A DNA stretch of 64,000 nucleotides, from contig OY987263.1 in assembly GCA_963920665.1 (NCBI GenBank), forward strand, positions 26,462,547-26,526,546, in the 5' to 3' direction. The notes beneath the pieces were generated by a model. It was not told the DNA's origin. It did not search any database and saw only the letters and a list, made by a program, of their open reading frames with translations. How positions within the stretch are numbered: the first letter of the stretch is position 1; the number at the start of each line of letters is the position of its first letter. This stretch comes from Straminergon stramineum. Its lineage: Eukaryota > Streptophyta > Bryopsida > Hypnales > Calliergonaceae. Shown one piece after another: positions 24,501-36,184 of the stretch. A program made the position numbers and the translations under genes.

Positions 24501-25435
24501 GGATTCGCGTCGAGATCCGAGCGGTGGAAGGAAGATCCTCGAAGTTCCAGATTCTTGCCGTTGTTCAGTCGCTCCAGACGCGCGATTGCTTCCACCAGGC
24601 GCTGATGGGCGGCCACATCGTGGTCCCCTCCTTTGGAACTTCGCGCGGGGCGGATCTTCTTCCTACAATCCCATGTTCGAAAACCTCAACTTTCAATAAA
24701 CGTTCTGAGAAGATGTAACTACGAAAATACAATCGTGGAAATCAGAAACAGGTATTACATTCTCGGAGAGGTGAACTACGGATCTCTCAATAGTAAACAT
24801 TCGTGGTATACATGATCCAGACTTCGTGTCCACGCTTGCATTCAGAATACTCTACAATAAAGGCCGTGACTGAGGAAAGAGTCTCCAGCCTTCCCTGCCT
24901 TGATGTTAAAAAATGGTATGGAAAATGTGTGCTCTCAAAGCCCAAATTAGTCAAAAGTAGTGACCTCGACCAAATTCTTGGAGCCAGGACCAGAACCCAA
25001 TGAGAGAATAGAAAAAGGGGAGCCTTGCCTGCATCCCACTGAAATCGTTCTGTCGGTGGAGAACCTGCCCCCCCAAACGCTAAACGAGTTCCTAGTGGAC
25101 TTGGGTGAATTCGTCGCCCTCGAAGACATCGACGCGCGGCTTGTCCGTGCAGGCGTGCAGCAGCTGGATCTGTCGGCGTCAGAGTCCGGGAGAGAGAAAA
25201 GCTCGCTGCTGTGCGGGATGTGTAGACAGTCGCCAAGACTGGCACGCGGGGAGGTGAACGATCGCTTGGATGATTCGGCGATTTCGTAAAGATGAAGAAA
25301 AGATTTCAGCGAATGGTTGGGGTCGGAGGAGTCGGTATTGTTTATGGGCTCAAGGGAGTTCTGGTGGGAGATGGAAGCTGCTACGACGCCAGCTTTCTGT
25401 TGTGCGTCGCCGCAGCGACTGAGACACACGCCCAT
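21511..25435 (-). CDS. Uncharacterised protein with MGVCLS N terminus (multi-exon)
   Basis: I do not recognise a family. Six exons are proposed: 25435-24965, 24658-24203, 23605-23324, 23140-23015, 22348-22069, 21623-21511. They sum to 1,728 nt, 575 residues, with all phases compatible. The N terminus MGVCLSRCG has Gly2, Ser6, Cys4 and Cys8, the pattern of N-myristoylated and S-acylated membrane proteins. Exon 1 is Ser/Thr/Arg-rich. Exon 2 has a basic His/Arg run and a segment around VAAHQRLVEAIARLERL that may be helical. Exons 3-5 are acidic then basic; exon 5 ends in a hydrophobic stretch (APLVILPVPSLAEG). Junctions 2-4 have good signals. Junction 1 (GAG/GTCACT to aggaag/AAG) is weak, so exon 1 could be a separate 162-residue gene stopping at 24,947. 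A 62-bp tandem array lies upstream. Confidence 0.55.
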
Positions 25436-25669
25436 GGTGGTTGATCAATCCCTCGGAAGCACCTGCTTAGAATTTCTCCGAAGTGTGCTCCTTCACTGAT
25501 CCATTTCAGTCAATGCCAGATCGAAGCGCATCCTTGCAATGCTTCCAGGATTCTCCGAAGATCTCCAGCCTCATGCAAAAGCCTCAATCATGCAGATCAT
25601 GGAACTGAAACCCAAATTGCATAATGTCATCTCGCATTCCAGCTGAGGCAAGCAAAAAAATCCCCAAAG

Positions 25670-26290
25670 GTTCGATCGTCGAGCAACGCAATCCAAGCAT
25701 ATAGAAGATGTAAAAAAAAGAATCTCTCATTAAATGAAAGTCTCGCCGGGGAACGCAACCGAAACAATCAGGTGATGCAAGGGTTGAATTTCAGCTTCGA
25801 AGTCTCGACCTGCGACGGAATCAAAACGAATTTAAGACACAATACGCAAAATTTGCCTTCCAAGTCTCAGACTGGAGCGAAATCGGGGCATTCAAGTAAT
25901 GTAAAAGCCGAACTCCACCTGCGGAGTCTCATAAGGGAGCACAGTGTTGCAAAGTCCAAATTTTTCCTTCAAAGTCTCGTCCAGGCAATAACGGAAGCAT
26001 GCGAGTATTCCGAAAGTCGAATTCACCTTTGCAGTCTCAATCTGCAACGCACTCGAAGCATTCAAGTGATGCTGATACCAAATTCTGTCTCCCAAGTCTC
26101 CCTCTGCGACGCAATGCAAGCATCCAAGTGATACCAAAGCCAAATTTCACCTTTCAAAATCTCAAACCGGAGCGCAATCGAACCGGATATTCAAGTGATG
26201 AGAAATTTCAAGAAGTACACAAATTTCACCTACGAAGTCTCGAATTCCAATATTTGCAACGAAGTTCACTACGAACTCTCACGCACATGC
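25670..26290. repeat. 62-bp minisatellite upstream of the MGVCLS gene
   Basis: The core 'agtctc' recurs at 25,739, 25,801, 25,863, 25,925, 25,973, 26,033, 26,095, 26,157 (aatctc) and 26,236, giving steps of 62, 62, 62, 48, 60, 62, 62 and 79. Around it each unit keeps 'aaatttcacct', 'gcgacgcaat' and 'agcattcaagtgatg' variants. It lies roughly 300-850 bp upstream of the ATG, in promoter or 5' UTR position. Confidence 0.85.
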
Positions 26291-27757
26291 TGTCAAGACA
26301 GTATTTACTCACGTTGAGATTTCGAGAGATTGATCTAGTTAGAAGGAGAGGATTTTCACTAATCTTAATGACTTGATCGATACAGAGTTTCAGGCAGACA
26401 CGCAAGCCGGCTGTAAGACATTTGAATTCAAAAGTTCGAGCATTCAATTGCTTGCCACCATTCATAATCATCACTCCAGGAACGTAATTAGCGTCTTTCA
26501 TAATTATGAATTAACGTAACGGCAATGAAGCTCCGAATCCGGGGTTCATAAGATTGATCAGACAGTTAAGTTAAGGAGCCTGGCTTTAGTTGGATTAAAA
26601 TATGGTTTCATCCACTGCACTTTCACTACTCTGTTACACAAAACAATATATATTTACCAGGATATACAGTTGTGCAGTACTGCGTGCTTAAGCCCAAATC
26701 CTAGTCTTCAAGGCCAACTGCGTGGATGATGAGCTCTCTTCTGAACTTCAGTTTAACTACTATAGTTTTTTACTTTCTTTTCCTGGGAGTGCAGAAGGCC
26801 ATGTTCATCCTGACTGGGGCTCATTTGTACTCTTCTTTTTGCAATGAATTTCTCTTTTCATTTGCACCTGAAAAAAAGAAAACACATGCACCAGAGCTCT
26901 TTACATTTATCCATATGTCTCTGGGAGGCATTCATTTCCCAGTTGCATCCTCAGCATGAAATGTCCAACATTTTGATGGATTGAAATATGGGACAGATGA
27001 GTGATCCTTGATTATAATTTTTTTTTTTTTCTTGAAACACATGGTCAATTTCCATTGCAAAGGGAAACAGTACACAGAACCAGAGGCAGAGGCCCCAGCG
27101 AACATATTTACCCTTGATTATAAATTTAGTAAACTAGTTTTGCATGCACTATAGAAAAAATCAAAATATACCTCAATGCAAGGTGGTTGTACATGATGAA
27201 ATATCCCAAACTATCCCCCAAGAGTCTCTTCATTCACATTGGTCTTACTGCCAAAGTTTTTCTTTTTCTTCAAACTGACATATCATAAATTGGTGATTTG
27301 GAAGGGAAAAATTGGTGAATTCTATAAAACATCATATTTTATTCAGTTTCGAAGGAACAGAATCATCAAAAAAATTAGTACCCTTTTTTGTTTCAATTCA
27401 AATTAGGATGACAATCATTGTGCATGCCAGTAAAGGAGTAAGGAGTATACTCATACCGGTATTAAAATAAATAAATGATGTTTCAATAGTGACTTACATG
27501 TTCATAGATGTAAATAGCTTAATTGATCACTCCAGTCAAGGTCACAAATTAGAGTACTGTACTAGACCACTTATGAAGTTCTTTTCTTTTTCCTTTTTAA
27601 ATAAGAGATTTACAAAAATGAAATGTCATGGACTCATGGCCAGTTCTGTTACTGCAGAAGGTTCATGACGTTCGCCATTTATGACTCCCTCCATGAAAAC
27701 CCATTAAATTAGGGCGGAGACATGAATGCCCTCTGATTGATTCAGCAAATGTAACTT

Positions 27758-27914
27758 ACAATTGTTCATGTTGTTGTTTTTGGTAAAAGGACGGTGTCAA
27801 TTAAAGGAAAAGGAAAACAATCAATCCAGACAATTGTTCATGCTTTTTTTTTGGTAAAAGGACGGTGCCAATTAATGGGAAAGGAAAACAATCAATCCAG
27901 ACAATTGTTCATGC
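27758..27914. repeat. 72-bp tandem repeat, 2.2 copies
   Basis: Units begin 'acaattgttcatg' at 27,758, 27,830 and 27,901 (the last partial). The two full units differ mainly in the length of a T-run and a few substitutions. Confidence 0.9.
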
Positions 27915-29279
27915 TTTGCAGACGATAATTCTTCCTGACTCCTTCTGGTTACCTTAACCCTTAAAGTACAAAGCCTCTAAGACCAAGGTAGTCAGTAAAA
28001 CTGCTCTGATTATTGGACCAATAGGTGCATTCTATTTTTCTATAGTCAACAGTGAAGTCATCCATTGGACACTTAACGTCCACTTTGACATTTAAGACAA
28101 CGGAAACAACGGGCTCACGGACTAGTCATCATGGACATCATCCATTTTGATATTGTGTGTATAGTGTGCTTAAAAGAGTTCAAATGCCCCAGCCAAGTAG
28201 CACAAATTTCTTTGGAAATTTGACGTCACTTGGCTCCGGACTCCATTCTTTGGTTCTCATCAAGGTAGGGTCATCACTTGGCACTTGAAGAAGCCTACTT
28301 GTGGCTCCTTGTAAATTAGGGTCTGATTTTCTGTTGAGGTTTTAGTTGGGACTTGTTCTCTTTCTCCAGGGCTTTGCTTTTCGCTTTCCCGCGTTTGTTC
28401 TTGATTTCTCTTGGAATAAACTCTGGGTTTCAAATTAATTAATTCAAATGCACTCATTGGAAGTCAATTAATTGAACAAAATCTCCCCTTTTCATACAAA
28501 ATTCCGAAGATGAACATCTACACTTTTGATTCATAGACAAGGATTTGGTATCATCCATTAGCCCTTTTTCAAACTCTATGACCTTATATAGTGATAATCT
28601 TAATCTTTGCAAACAACTAAATGTCTAAATATCCAATTGCCTATCAATCCATCACTCCTTAATTCAATTGGAACAATATGTTCACATAATTAGAGTTTTT
28701 GATTTTAACTCCTAAGCAACCATTCTTTTTTGAGCTAGGGTAAAGCACCCCAAACTTATCACTTTCATTTGCTCCTACTAGGCGTGTTATTTTTTTGTAT
28801 GCATGTTAGTCTCCTTGAGAGAAAAATCAATTAATGTCATTTTCATAATTTTTTAAGACTTGTGCAATACTATATAAATTTTCAAAGTTGAAAGCATTGG
28901 ATACCTACCCATATCGCTAGACTCTCTTGGAATGTCCACCTTTGAAGCTAAAAATCCTCCAACTTCCATTGGTTGCTATTGATGAATTTTGGCGGTCTTG
29001 GATGAATGAAAGTAGCCATTCAAGGTCCAAGTACCTATGGTACAAAAAGGGGTGATCTTTTAGACATTAATTCTTTATAGATTGCAATGTTTCAATTATT
29101 ATTCTTTTGCCCTTGTGAATCATAATTCATCTAGTTTAAGATCCTATAGTTGTGACTTATGACATGGTTTATTATTTAAGTTTAGATTTTAAACTATGCA
29201 ATAGAAAGCTCAAAATTGTCTTTGACATTCAAGCTTTAAAAAGAATACATACAAGGATAAATATTATCTTCAAGTGTAA

Positions 29280-29960
29280 GAATTTATTAACTCCTAAATG
29301 CCCGAACTCTTTTTTTTGGCAACATAGCAATTTTTGGGCAATTCTCAACAAATGGAATTTTTTTTCTTTGAATTTTTCACACAACATGTGCTTGAGAAGT
29401 AGCTTGAAGGCCTAATAATTTTCATAACTTTTGACCACACAATTAAGAATTTATTGCATGATATGTCATTTTCATTCCTTAGAAGGCAACCCAAGCAACT
29501 CAAAAAAAATCTTTAAAAATTGCTTTTTTCAAAAATAAAAACTTGACATTGATTTCATAGATTCATATATACGTAGAAAGCTTTGAAATATTCCATTTTG
29601 ATTAATGAGATGAGAGTTATAATAAATTTTAGTTTGCAAGTAGTTATAGAATTTCTACTTTGAGATAAACTTTCAAGTCCTTTATTTAACTCAATTTTCA
29701 GTATTTTTGAAAAAAAATAAAAACAATGAGTGTAGATTTCTTACAACAACATTACAACCTTTAGAATTGGAATTTTTCAATTCCATAAATAATTTCTTAA
29801 CAATTTAGTATATTGAATCATTCACTACTTCTTTCTATTTACTATCTTTTTCCTATATGTTGTACAATTCCAAAGGATTTGAATTTTTTTCAAGCATATA
29901 GGCAACTTGCCTTGAAGAATGAATCCAAAGAAGCACCAACATTTTGGACAATTGTTTCAT
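29280..29960. repeat. Dispersed AT-rich repeat, copy near 29.6 kb
   Basis: Shares order and wording with 40,590-41,250 and 60,020-60,590: 'cctaaa.g.cc.aa', 'ttttggcaa', 'gctttgaa.attccatttt', 'ttatttaactcaatttt', 'ttcaattccataa' and 'cttaacaattt'. No coding frame is kept across copies. Confidence 0.8.
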
Positions 29961-32900
29961 ACAAGTATGGCCTAGTGAAGTGCAACAACCTAGTTTTTTG
30001 AAGGGCTAAAAAAGGATTTTTGTCAATTCAAACACTAATATCTTGCAATCTACACAGTGAATTTTTTTTGAAATGTTTCCTACATTTTCTCAAACCATCA
30101 TATTACAAGATCCTATGGTTACATATATTCATAAATTTTGTTTTTTTTCTAAAAATTGATACTTATACTATAAATGGCAGTTTTGGAGCAGTTTTGGTGA
30201 AAACATAGTCAAAACCAATTATAGGATAAGGCGAAAAGGAAGATATAATTACTAAAAGGTATGCAAGGGAGAAAAATATCCTATATTCATTGTAGGATTT
30301 AAAGATTTTTCCTATCCCCGCTTATTAGTGAAAGCACTACTTGTTCAAGATATTTAATTAAAAAAGTATGAAATAAGATAGATATATTCTATAAAATACT
30401 CTGTAAATTCTTAGAACTTTAGACAATATTTTAAGAGTATTCCTAAGTATTTTCTAAACTAAAATTTAAGGACTATTTTGGAATAATTTCACTCTATAAA
30501 AGTCAATTTCTAATGTTTATGAATAAAATAGCCCCTATAGTTGCTATCACCTAGTGTTTAAGAATTATGTACAATTCCCTCTCTTAATCCCTTTCAATGT
30601 CTACATACCCTAAAGATTATAATTTCCTAAGGGGAAATGTAATCTTCAAGAGTTTAAAATCTTTCCCACTTGCTACATAGTTGGTCACATCAATTTGAGA
30701 AAATATTCGTCTTCTCAATGCAATTATGTCCTAAATTGGTTGAGTTAAATCCTTCTTAGCCTCATTTTAAAATTCCCCCAATTATAGTTGAAATGTAACA
30801 AGATTTTACAAGTCTTGACCAATAATACTTGCAATGAACATTATTGTAATAAATGTCTATTGAAAGTACAATAGTTATATACTTCTTGCTATTAGAATAG
30901 AGGATTTAGATCAACAAACTTTTACACTCTAGACTAAAAGATGCTCTATAACCTCTTTTTTCAGAAGTGTTGATCATGAGTAGAAGGAATACTACCACAA
31001 ACATTGAAAGACAACAACTTAGACTACCAAAAAAAAGTTATAATTGTTTGTTGCAATGAATTAGTATAGTACTATGTAATGTGTTTGAGATTATTTGCAA
31101 GAGTTTTTGCAACAATTTGACCCTATAAGGACAAGCTCATCACCATGAAAATTATCTTTTTTGGTACAGTGTGAATCATCTACTTAAAAACATCCAAAAT
31201 CATTCCTTGGAGGTCAAACTATTGTGCAAAACCTTTCATTTTCACACAATTCCAAGGATGAATACATGCACTTTTGGTCTTATATGGAAGCTAGGATTCT
31301 CTATCATCCATTAGACACTTCATGTCGATGGCAACACTATCAAGTTCAATATAGATATGCATGAACTATGCAACCAAGACTTTTGCAACAAATTTGCACC
31401 GTTTTTGCTAAAATTTGCAATAGACCACGAGTTGAATGTTAAGTGACAAACCACTATAAAAACAATGTAAGATAATTGATGATATTTTGCAACTGGGACT
31501 ACATGGTGCAATGCATTGTTACCTTCTATAAAAGTCTTTCATGTCTTTTCTTGCAATAGCCATAAGCTTACTATTCGGAGGTAAGATAATGTAGACTAGC
31601 CCATTTTAGCCAACCAACTATTTCCAATATCCTATTTTTTACCCCAATTCCACCACAAAAACCATCAAAATCCCCCATTTTTTTTGACAATTTCATTGCT
31701 TAATGGCAACAAAGGTTAATGTGTAAAGCCTTCATTAGTGAATACTTAAGTGCTAATAGATACATGGAAAGGCATTTATGGATTGTTTATAGGACATTTA
31801 TGGCTCCACTCTATAGTCAATTTTGTAATTTTAGGGCAAACCACTTCAAAAATTAACAAAATATTACAACTTTAATCGGAAAATTATAATTCCTCTTAGC
31901 TTTGATTTATGAAATGAGTGCGCACTTCTAAAAAATATATGCCCCATCTTTGTTTTGGTTCCAAGATTTTCGGATTTTGCAAATTAGGGTGGTAATATGC
32001 TTGTTTGCCTTATGTTTCTAGTTGTTTACCATCAACTTGGTGGTCCATTGTTACCACCTCTCTAAACTTTGTCACTTACACAATTACAATTAGGTGAGCA
32101 TTGAAATTGTAAGAACCTCTTCTAAGTTACAAGCTTCATGAAAATCTAACGAAGACAAACTTTAGTTGTTTCATTTGTGTCAAAAAAGAAATAAACAAAC
32201 TTTAGTTTGACAGGTAAGAGAAATATAACTCCAATTTTATTTTAGGTTGGGGTGGTTTAAGAGTTGGTTCATAGTGGATCCCATGTTAGGATCTTAGGGC
32301 CTCCTAACGGTGCCAATGATTGCAAGACTACATATATTTATGAGAAGGAAATTAAGAGGTAATTCTAGATGCATGGTAGAGTCAAATGAATGAGCTTGTG
32401 AACACTCACACTTTGTAAATATGGTAGGGCCTTGTCTCTAAAATCAAAGAATATATAGCAAAATCCAAAGGTTCCCTTTTTGGATTTGAATGTCTTCATT
32501 TTGTCCATTAATTCAACATAAAGAAGGAGCACATACAACCTAAACCATAAGTTGTTCCACATACTATCAAATGGAATCAACACATGAGACTATTTCTATT
32601 ACATTAGAAATTGAAAGTCGTGAATTCCAATTTCTTTTGGAATAATTTGAATTTTTATGGATACACTATAAATTTTTGAAGCTCAACTACATAGTCCATG
32701 CATACAAGTTATATATTTTCCACTACTTATATATATATGCCTAGGAAGCAAAATTGAAAATGGATGCTTTGTTCATTTTGATGTAATGGAATGATAATAA
32801 AAATTGGTCGATCCTCAATTTATACATTACAAAAGTGAAAAAACTCCAACTACTCTTAGTAGTTGGCATTCTTGGAGAGTTTGTTTGTTTAGGGTCCCAT

Positions 32901-35680
32901 GTTGGGCTTTGAAAAGCCGGTCCAAGTGACTCCTAGACAATATATTTTCCTGAAAAGGGAGACTATTTAATATGTAAGTTGTTTTTGAAGGGAGGAGTAG
33001 AAGATTTAGAATTTGTAAGCAATGGGTGGTAGAAGTAATTGATGAGGAGAAAGTAAAGGTGAGGGATCATGTGTTTTATAGCAAATATGGGAATTTCAAG
33101 TTGTTGACGGAGTGAATGGATTGAAGGTATATGTATAGTGCCATGAATACTAGCATTAATGACTATAGTAATGTGTCATACATTCTAGCTTGGACTAGAA
33201 ATGGATCAAAAAATAGAAGTATAAAGCTTTCACTTGATATGAATCAATGACTCAAGAATCTAAAACATATTTGTCAAACAAATTTGGATTGTTAAAATTC
33301 AAACTATAGATAATGAATTCACTTCTAATCCTCTAAGGACCAAGGAATAGTCCAAATTTTCCAAATTGTAAAGATGTTTAATAAAATACAATGTTTGAAA
33401 AGAATTTAATAATTTTTTTAAACAAAAATTATTAAACATGATCCATAGAACATTCCATATAGTGAGATCAATTGCTACAATAATCAAGAATTTTCAATAA
33501 AATTTAGAACCAAAAATTAATAGATTTTTCCTAGAATTGATCTTAAATTGGATATGTATAATTTTCATCAACATTTTTTTAAGTTCTAATCATAGCAAGT
33601 TTTTAAAAAAAAACTACAGTTCTTTATGTAGTCACTTTTTGAATTGAAAAGTTACTATTAGGACAAACACACTTGTAGTGTACATCTTAAAATATATAAT
33701 ATTTGCAACGAAAAACTCTGAAAATCTATACCAGACAAATGTAAAGGAATTAATACAAGAATTCACAAACATTTAGATGGATGAAAAAAATTATGTTTAA
33801 GCATAAAATATGTCTAATTTCATCCATTCTTCAAAATTTGAACGTCTAGTCCTTATACCCTAAATGATTGGAGATGCTTTTCACAAAAAGTATCCAAAAT
33901 TTCCACTTCTAGTGCATTGAGTATAATTGAAATACTAAAATATTTTCAAAAAAATTTAATTGTAAAAATTTATATAAGAATTCCCTAGGAATGTGTATAA
34001 TTTTTATAAGATTATAATGTTAGAAGTTAGAAGAAAATCAATTTTGGGCCTTGCCCTATAGAGCTATCATAATTTGACTCAACTTTGTATAAAAGGAGGC
34101 ATTATCCAACTTTGGAAGTTGGAAAGAAGTGTCTAACATACCCAAAATAAATTTGCATGAAGTAGATGTTGTCAAAGATGCAAAAACATAAATAAGATTC
34201 CAATTGTTTTTCAAAAATTCAATTTTTGGAAAAGTTACCTATCCAATTAGAAAACAAATTATATTTTCACAATTTAATAGAAGCACTCATTTTGGGTATA
34301 AATTTTACTCATCCATTCAAAAATGACTTCGGATGAACCTACCCAAGACTTCGAATTTAAGCTCCATGGGAGCTTCTTGTCTTTTAGGGATTAAAAGGTC
34401 AATGTCTAAATTTTTGTATGTCAAAAATTTCAAGTAATCTTGAATCTTCTATTTTGGAGAAGGTACGTACATTTAAATTCTATATACATGTGTATCTGAG
34501 GGATATTTTATGGTACACCGTAATCAATGTTTATAAAATATAATTATCCAAAAATATTCCTAAAATTTATTCTTGTATGAATTTGTAAACCATATATATA
34601 TATATATATAAGTTTTAAGCTCCGGAAATTAAAATTCACCCTTTAATAAGAGTCATGTCTCAATTCATGTAATATTCTACTCTTTTGCTATTGCCTTCTT
34701 TAAGATTTTTAGATGATAGCACTTTCTTAAAAAGGATATAAATTAAAGTCTATTCGTTCTTTAGATTTTATAACCATAGGAACTTTGAATTGACTTGTCT
34801 TAGGGTTCCATATTAAAAATAAGGATTTAGGGGCAATGTATGCATGAAAGAAGAGCATGCAAAGTAGAGCGATATTTTTTTATATTCTAAGGCTCTTGAC
34901 AATGTAGCTATGTTGAGTTTCCAAGTCCCCAAATTCAAATTTCCTTTGCAAGAATGATCTAAAGACTTCAAATTTTAGTATAGCATTACATCCTCAAGAT
35001 AGGAAGAAGTATGCAAATTTTCATAGCATGTCCCTCTTCCTTTGCTCAAGGTGGGGGCTAAAATAAAACAAATACATTATATCTTTTTTTAACCATTGCA
35101 TCTTCAAAAAATTAGATTCCTTAGAAGTTTGTTTCATTCCAACAAAAAAGCTATAGGAAATAATCAAAATCTTATACTTCACTTTAGATGCCTTGGGATG
35201 CTCCAATACCAAATAACCATTTGACATTAAACTTTTGTTCTCTCCAATGAAGTCTTTATTTCTATGCAATATAACAATGAGTTATTTTTTTTATTGAAAA
35301 AGAAAACTTTCAAATCTTTTAGTATACATATGTTTTTGTAAACAAAAATATTAAAATTTTGGAATAGATACATAAATTTATGAGTTTTAAGCTCTACATT
35401 CTCTCTCTCTCCTTCTTTCTATATATCTAAAAAGTTAAAAAAAATTTCAATTCACTGTTTTCATTTCATTACATTAAATTGTTCCAATCATGTTTTTCTT
35501 GAAATAGTTGAAAATTTTCTACTTGCATAGAATATATAGTCTTGGACTCTTGAAATGATGTTTAAAATTTTATTTGAATTTACAATCAAGACCTAAGTAG
35601 ACACCTCAATAAAAGAAACTCTCAATTCATAGTGCTTTTCCCAAAACCAATAGTTTTTCCTTTTCTCTTCTAGTATCTCT

Positions 35681-36184
35681 TCATTCCAATCTTCTTCCCT
35701 CTCCTTCACCTACTCTTTGTCCTTGTTCTTGTCTTGCTCGTCTTCTTTCTTCTAATACTTCTACCTCATCCACAGTAAGAATTGTCATGTCTCCTGATCG
35801 TCTTCTTTCTTCTAATAATTGAAAGACCAATGAGGAATTTATACTTCTCAAAAAATCAATATTGGTCAAGTTGGAAGTGGCAGAATCATCTTCAATAGAA
35901 TCCTCCAATGAATCAACTTTAGTTTTAAAATTACTATTTTGTATTTGTAAACTTGAAGTTCCTTGAAGAATTGATAAGTATATAAGGCTATCATCTTTGA
36001 TGTTACAATCTTGTAAAGAGGCTATTTCATTTTGAAGCCATTTTCCATTAAAAATTAGACGTTGGTGGTCTACTGGAAGTCCAGTTTTTTCCATTAGCCT
36101 TTCTTTTAATTGTTTGATAGTTGTTGCACTTGCCACTTCAATACCCAAACATCTATGTAAAAGAGTTTTGACTGTAATTTTCAT
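35681..36184 (-). CDS. Ubiquitin-like domain protein, intronless
   Basis: A single 167-residue ORF starting MKITVKTLLHRC. Residues 1-75 align with ubiquitin. Kept positions: K6, L8, K27, K33, G35, D39, Q41-R42-L43-I44-F45, G47 and K48, then a one-residue insertion before the last strands. Ubiquitin's diglycine end is missing: the equivalent position reads SILQGTSS and continues into a tail, so this copy should not be conjugated to targets. Residues about 76-167 are acidic/Ser-rich, then hold two LEERRR segments and end Gly/Glu/Arg-rich. It resembles an integral ubiquitin-like adaptor more than polyubiquitin. No introns, and it sits alone in a repeat-rich desert, so it may be a retrocopy, a young gene, or a pseudogene that has kept its frame. 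Expression cannot be judged from sequence. Confidence 0.6.
   Translation of the reverse strand: MKITVKTLLHRCLGIEVASATTIKQLKERLMEKTGLPVDHQRLIFNGKWLQNEIASLQDCNIKDDSLIYLSILQGTSSLQIQNSNFKTKVDSLEDSIEDDSATSNLTNIDFLRSINSSLVFQLLEERRRSGDMTILTVDEVEVLEERRRARQEQGQRVGEGEGRRLE

Larger units (their letters stand above)
26291..35680. other. Gene-poor AT-rich DNA
   Basis: No gene recognised across 9.4 kb. It contains the 72-bp tandem repeat at 27,758, dispersed-repeat copies near 28,880-29,060, 29,280-29,960 and 34,260-34,400, an AT dinucleotide run near 34,596, and poly-T tracts. The segment 28,498-28,590 resembles 31,240-31,325. The ORF at 26,726-26,959 encodes a hydrophobic peptide with no family match. 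Confidence 0.5.

Noticed and set aside
24372..24718. Plus-strand ORFs opposite the unknown gene
   Set aside because: They are antisense shadows of exon 2, which has consistent phase and splice borders on the minus strand.
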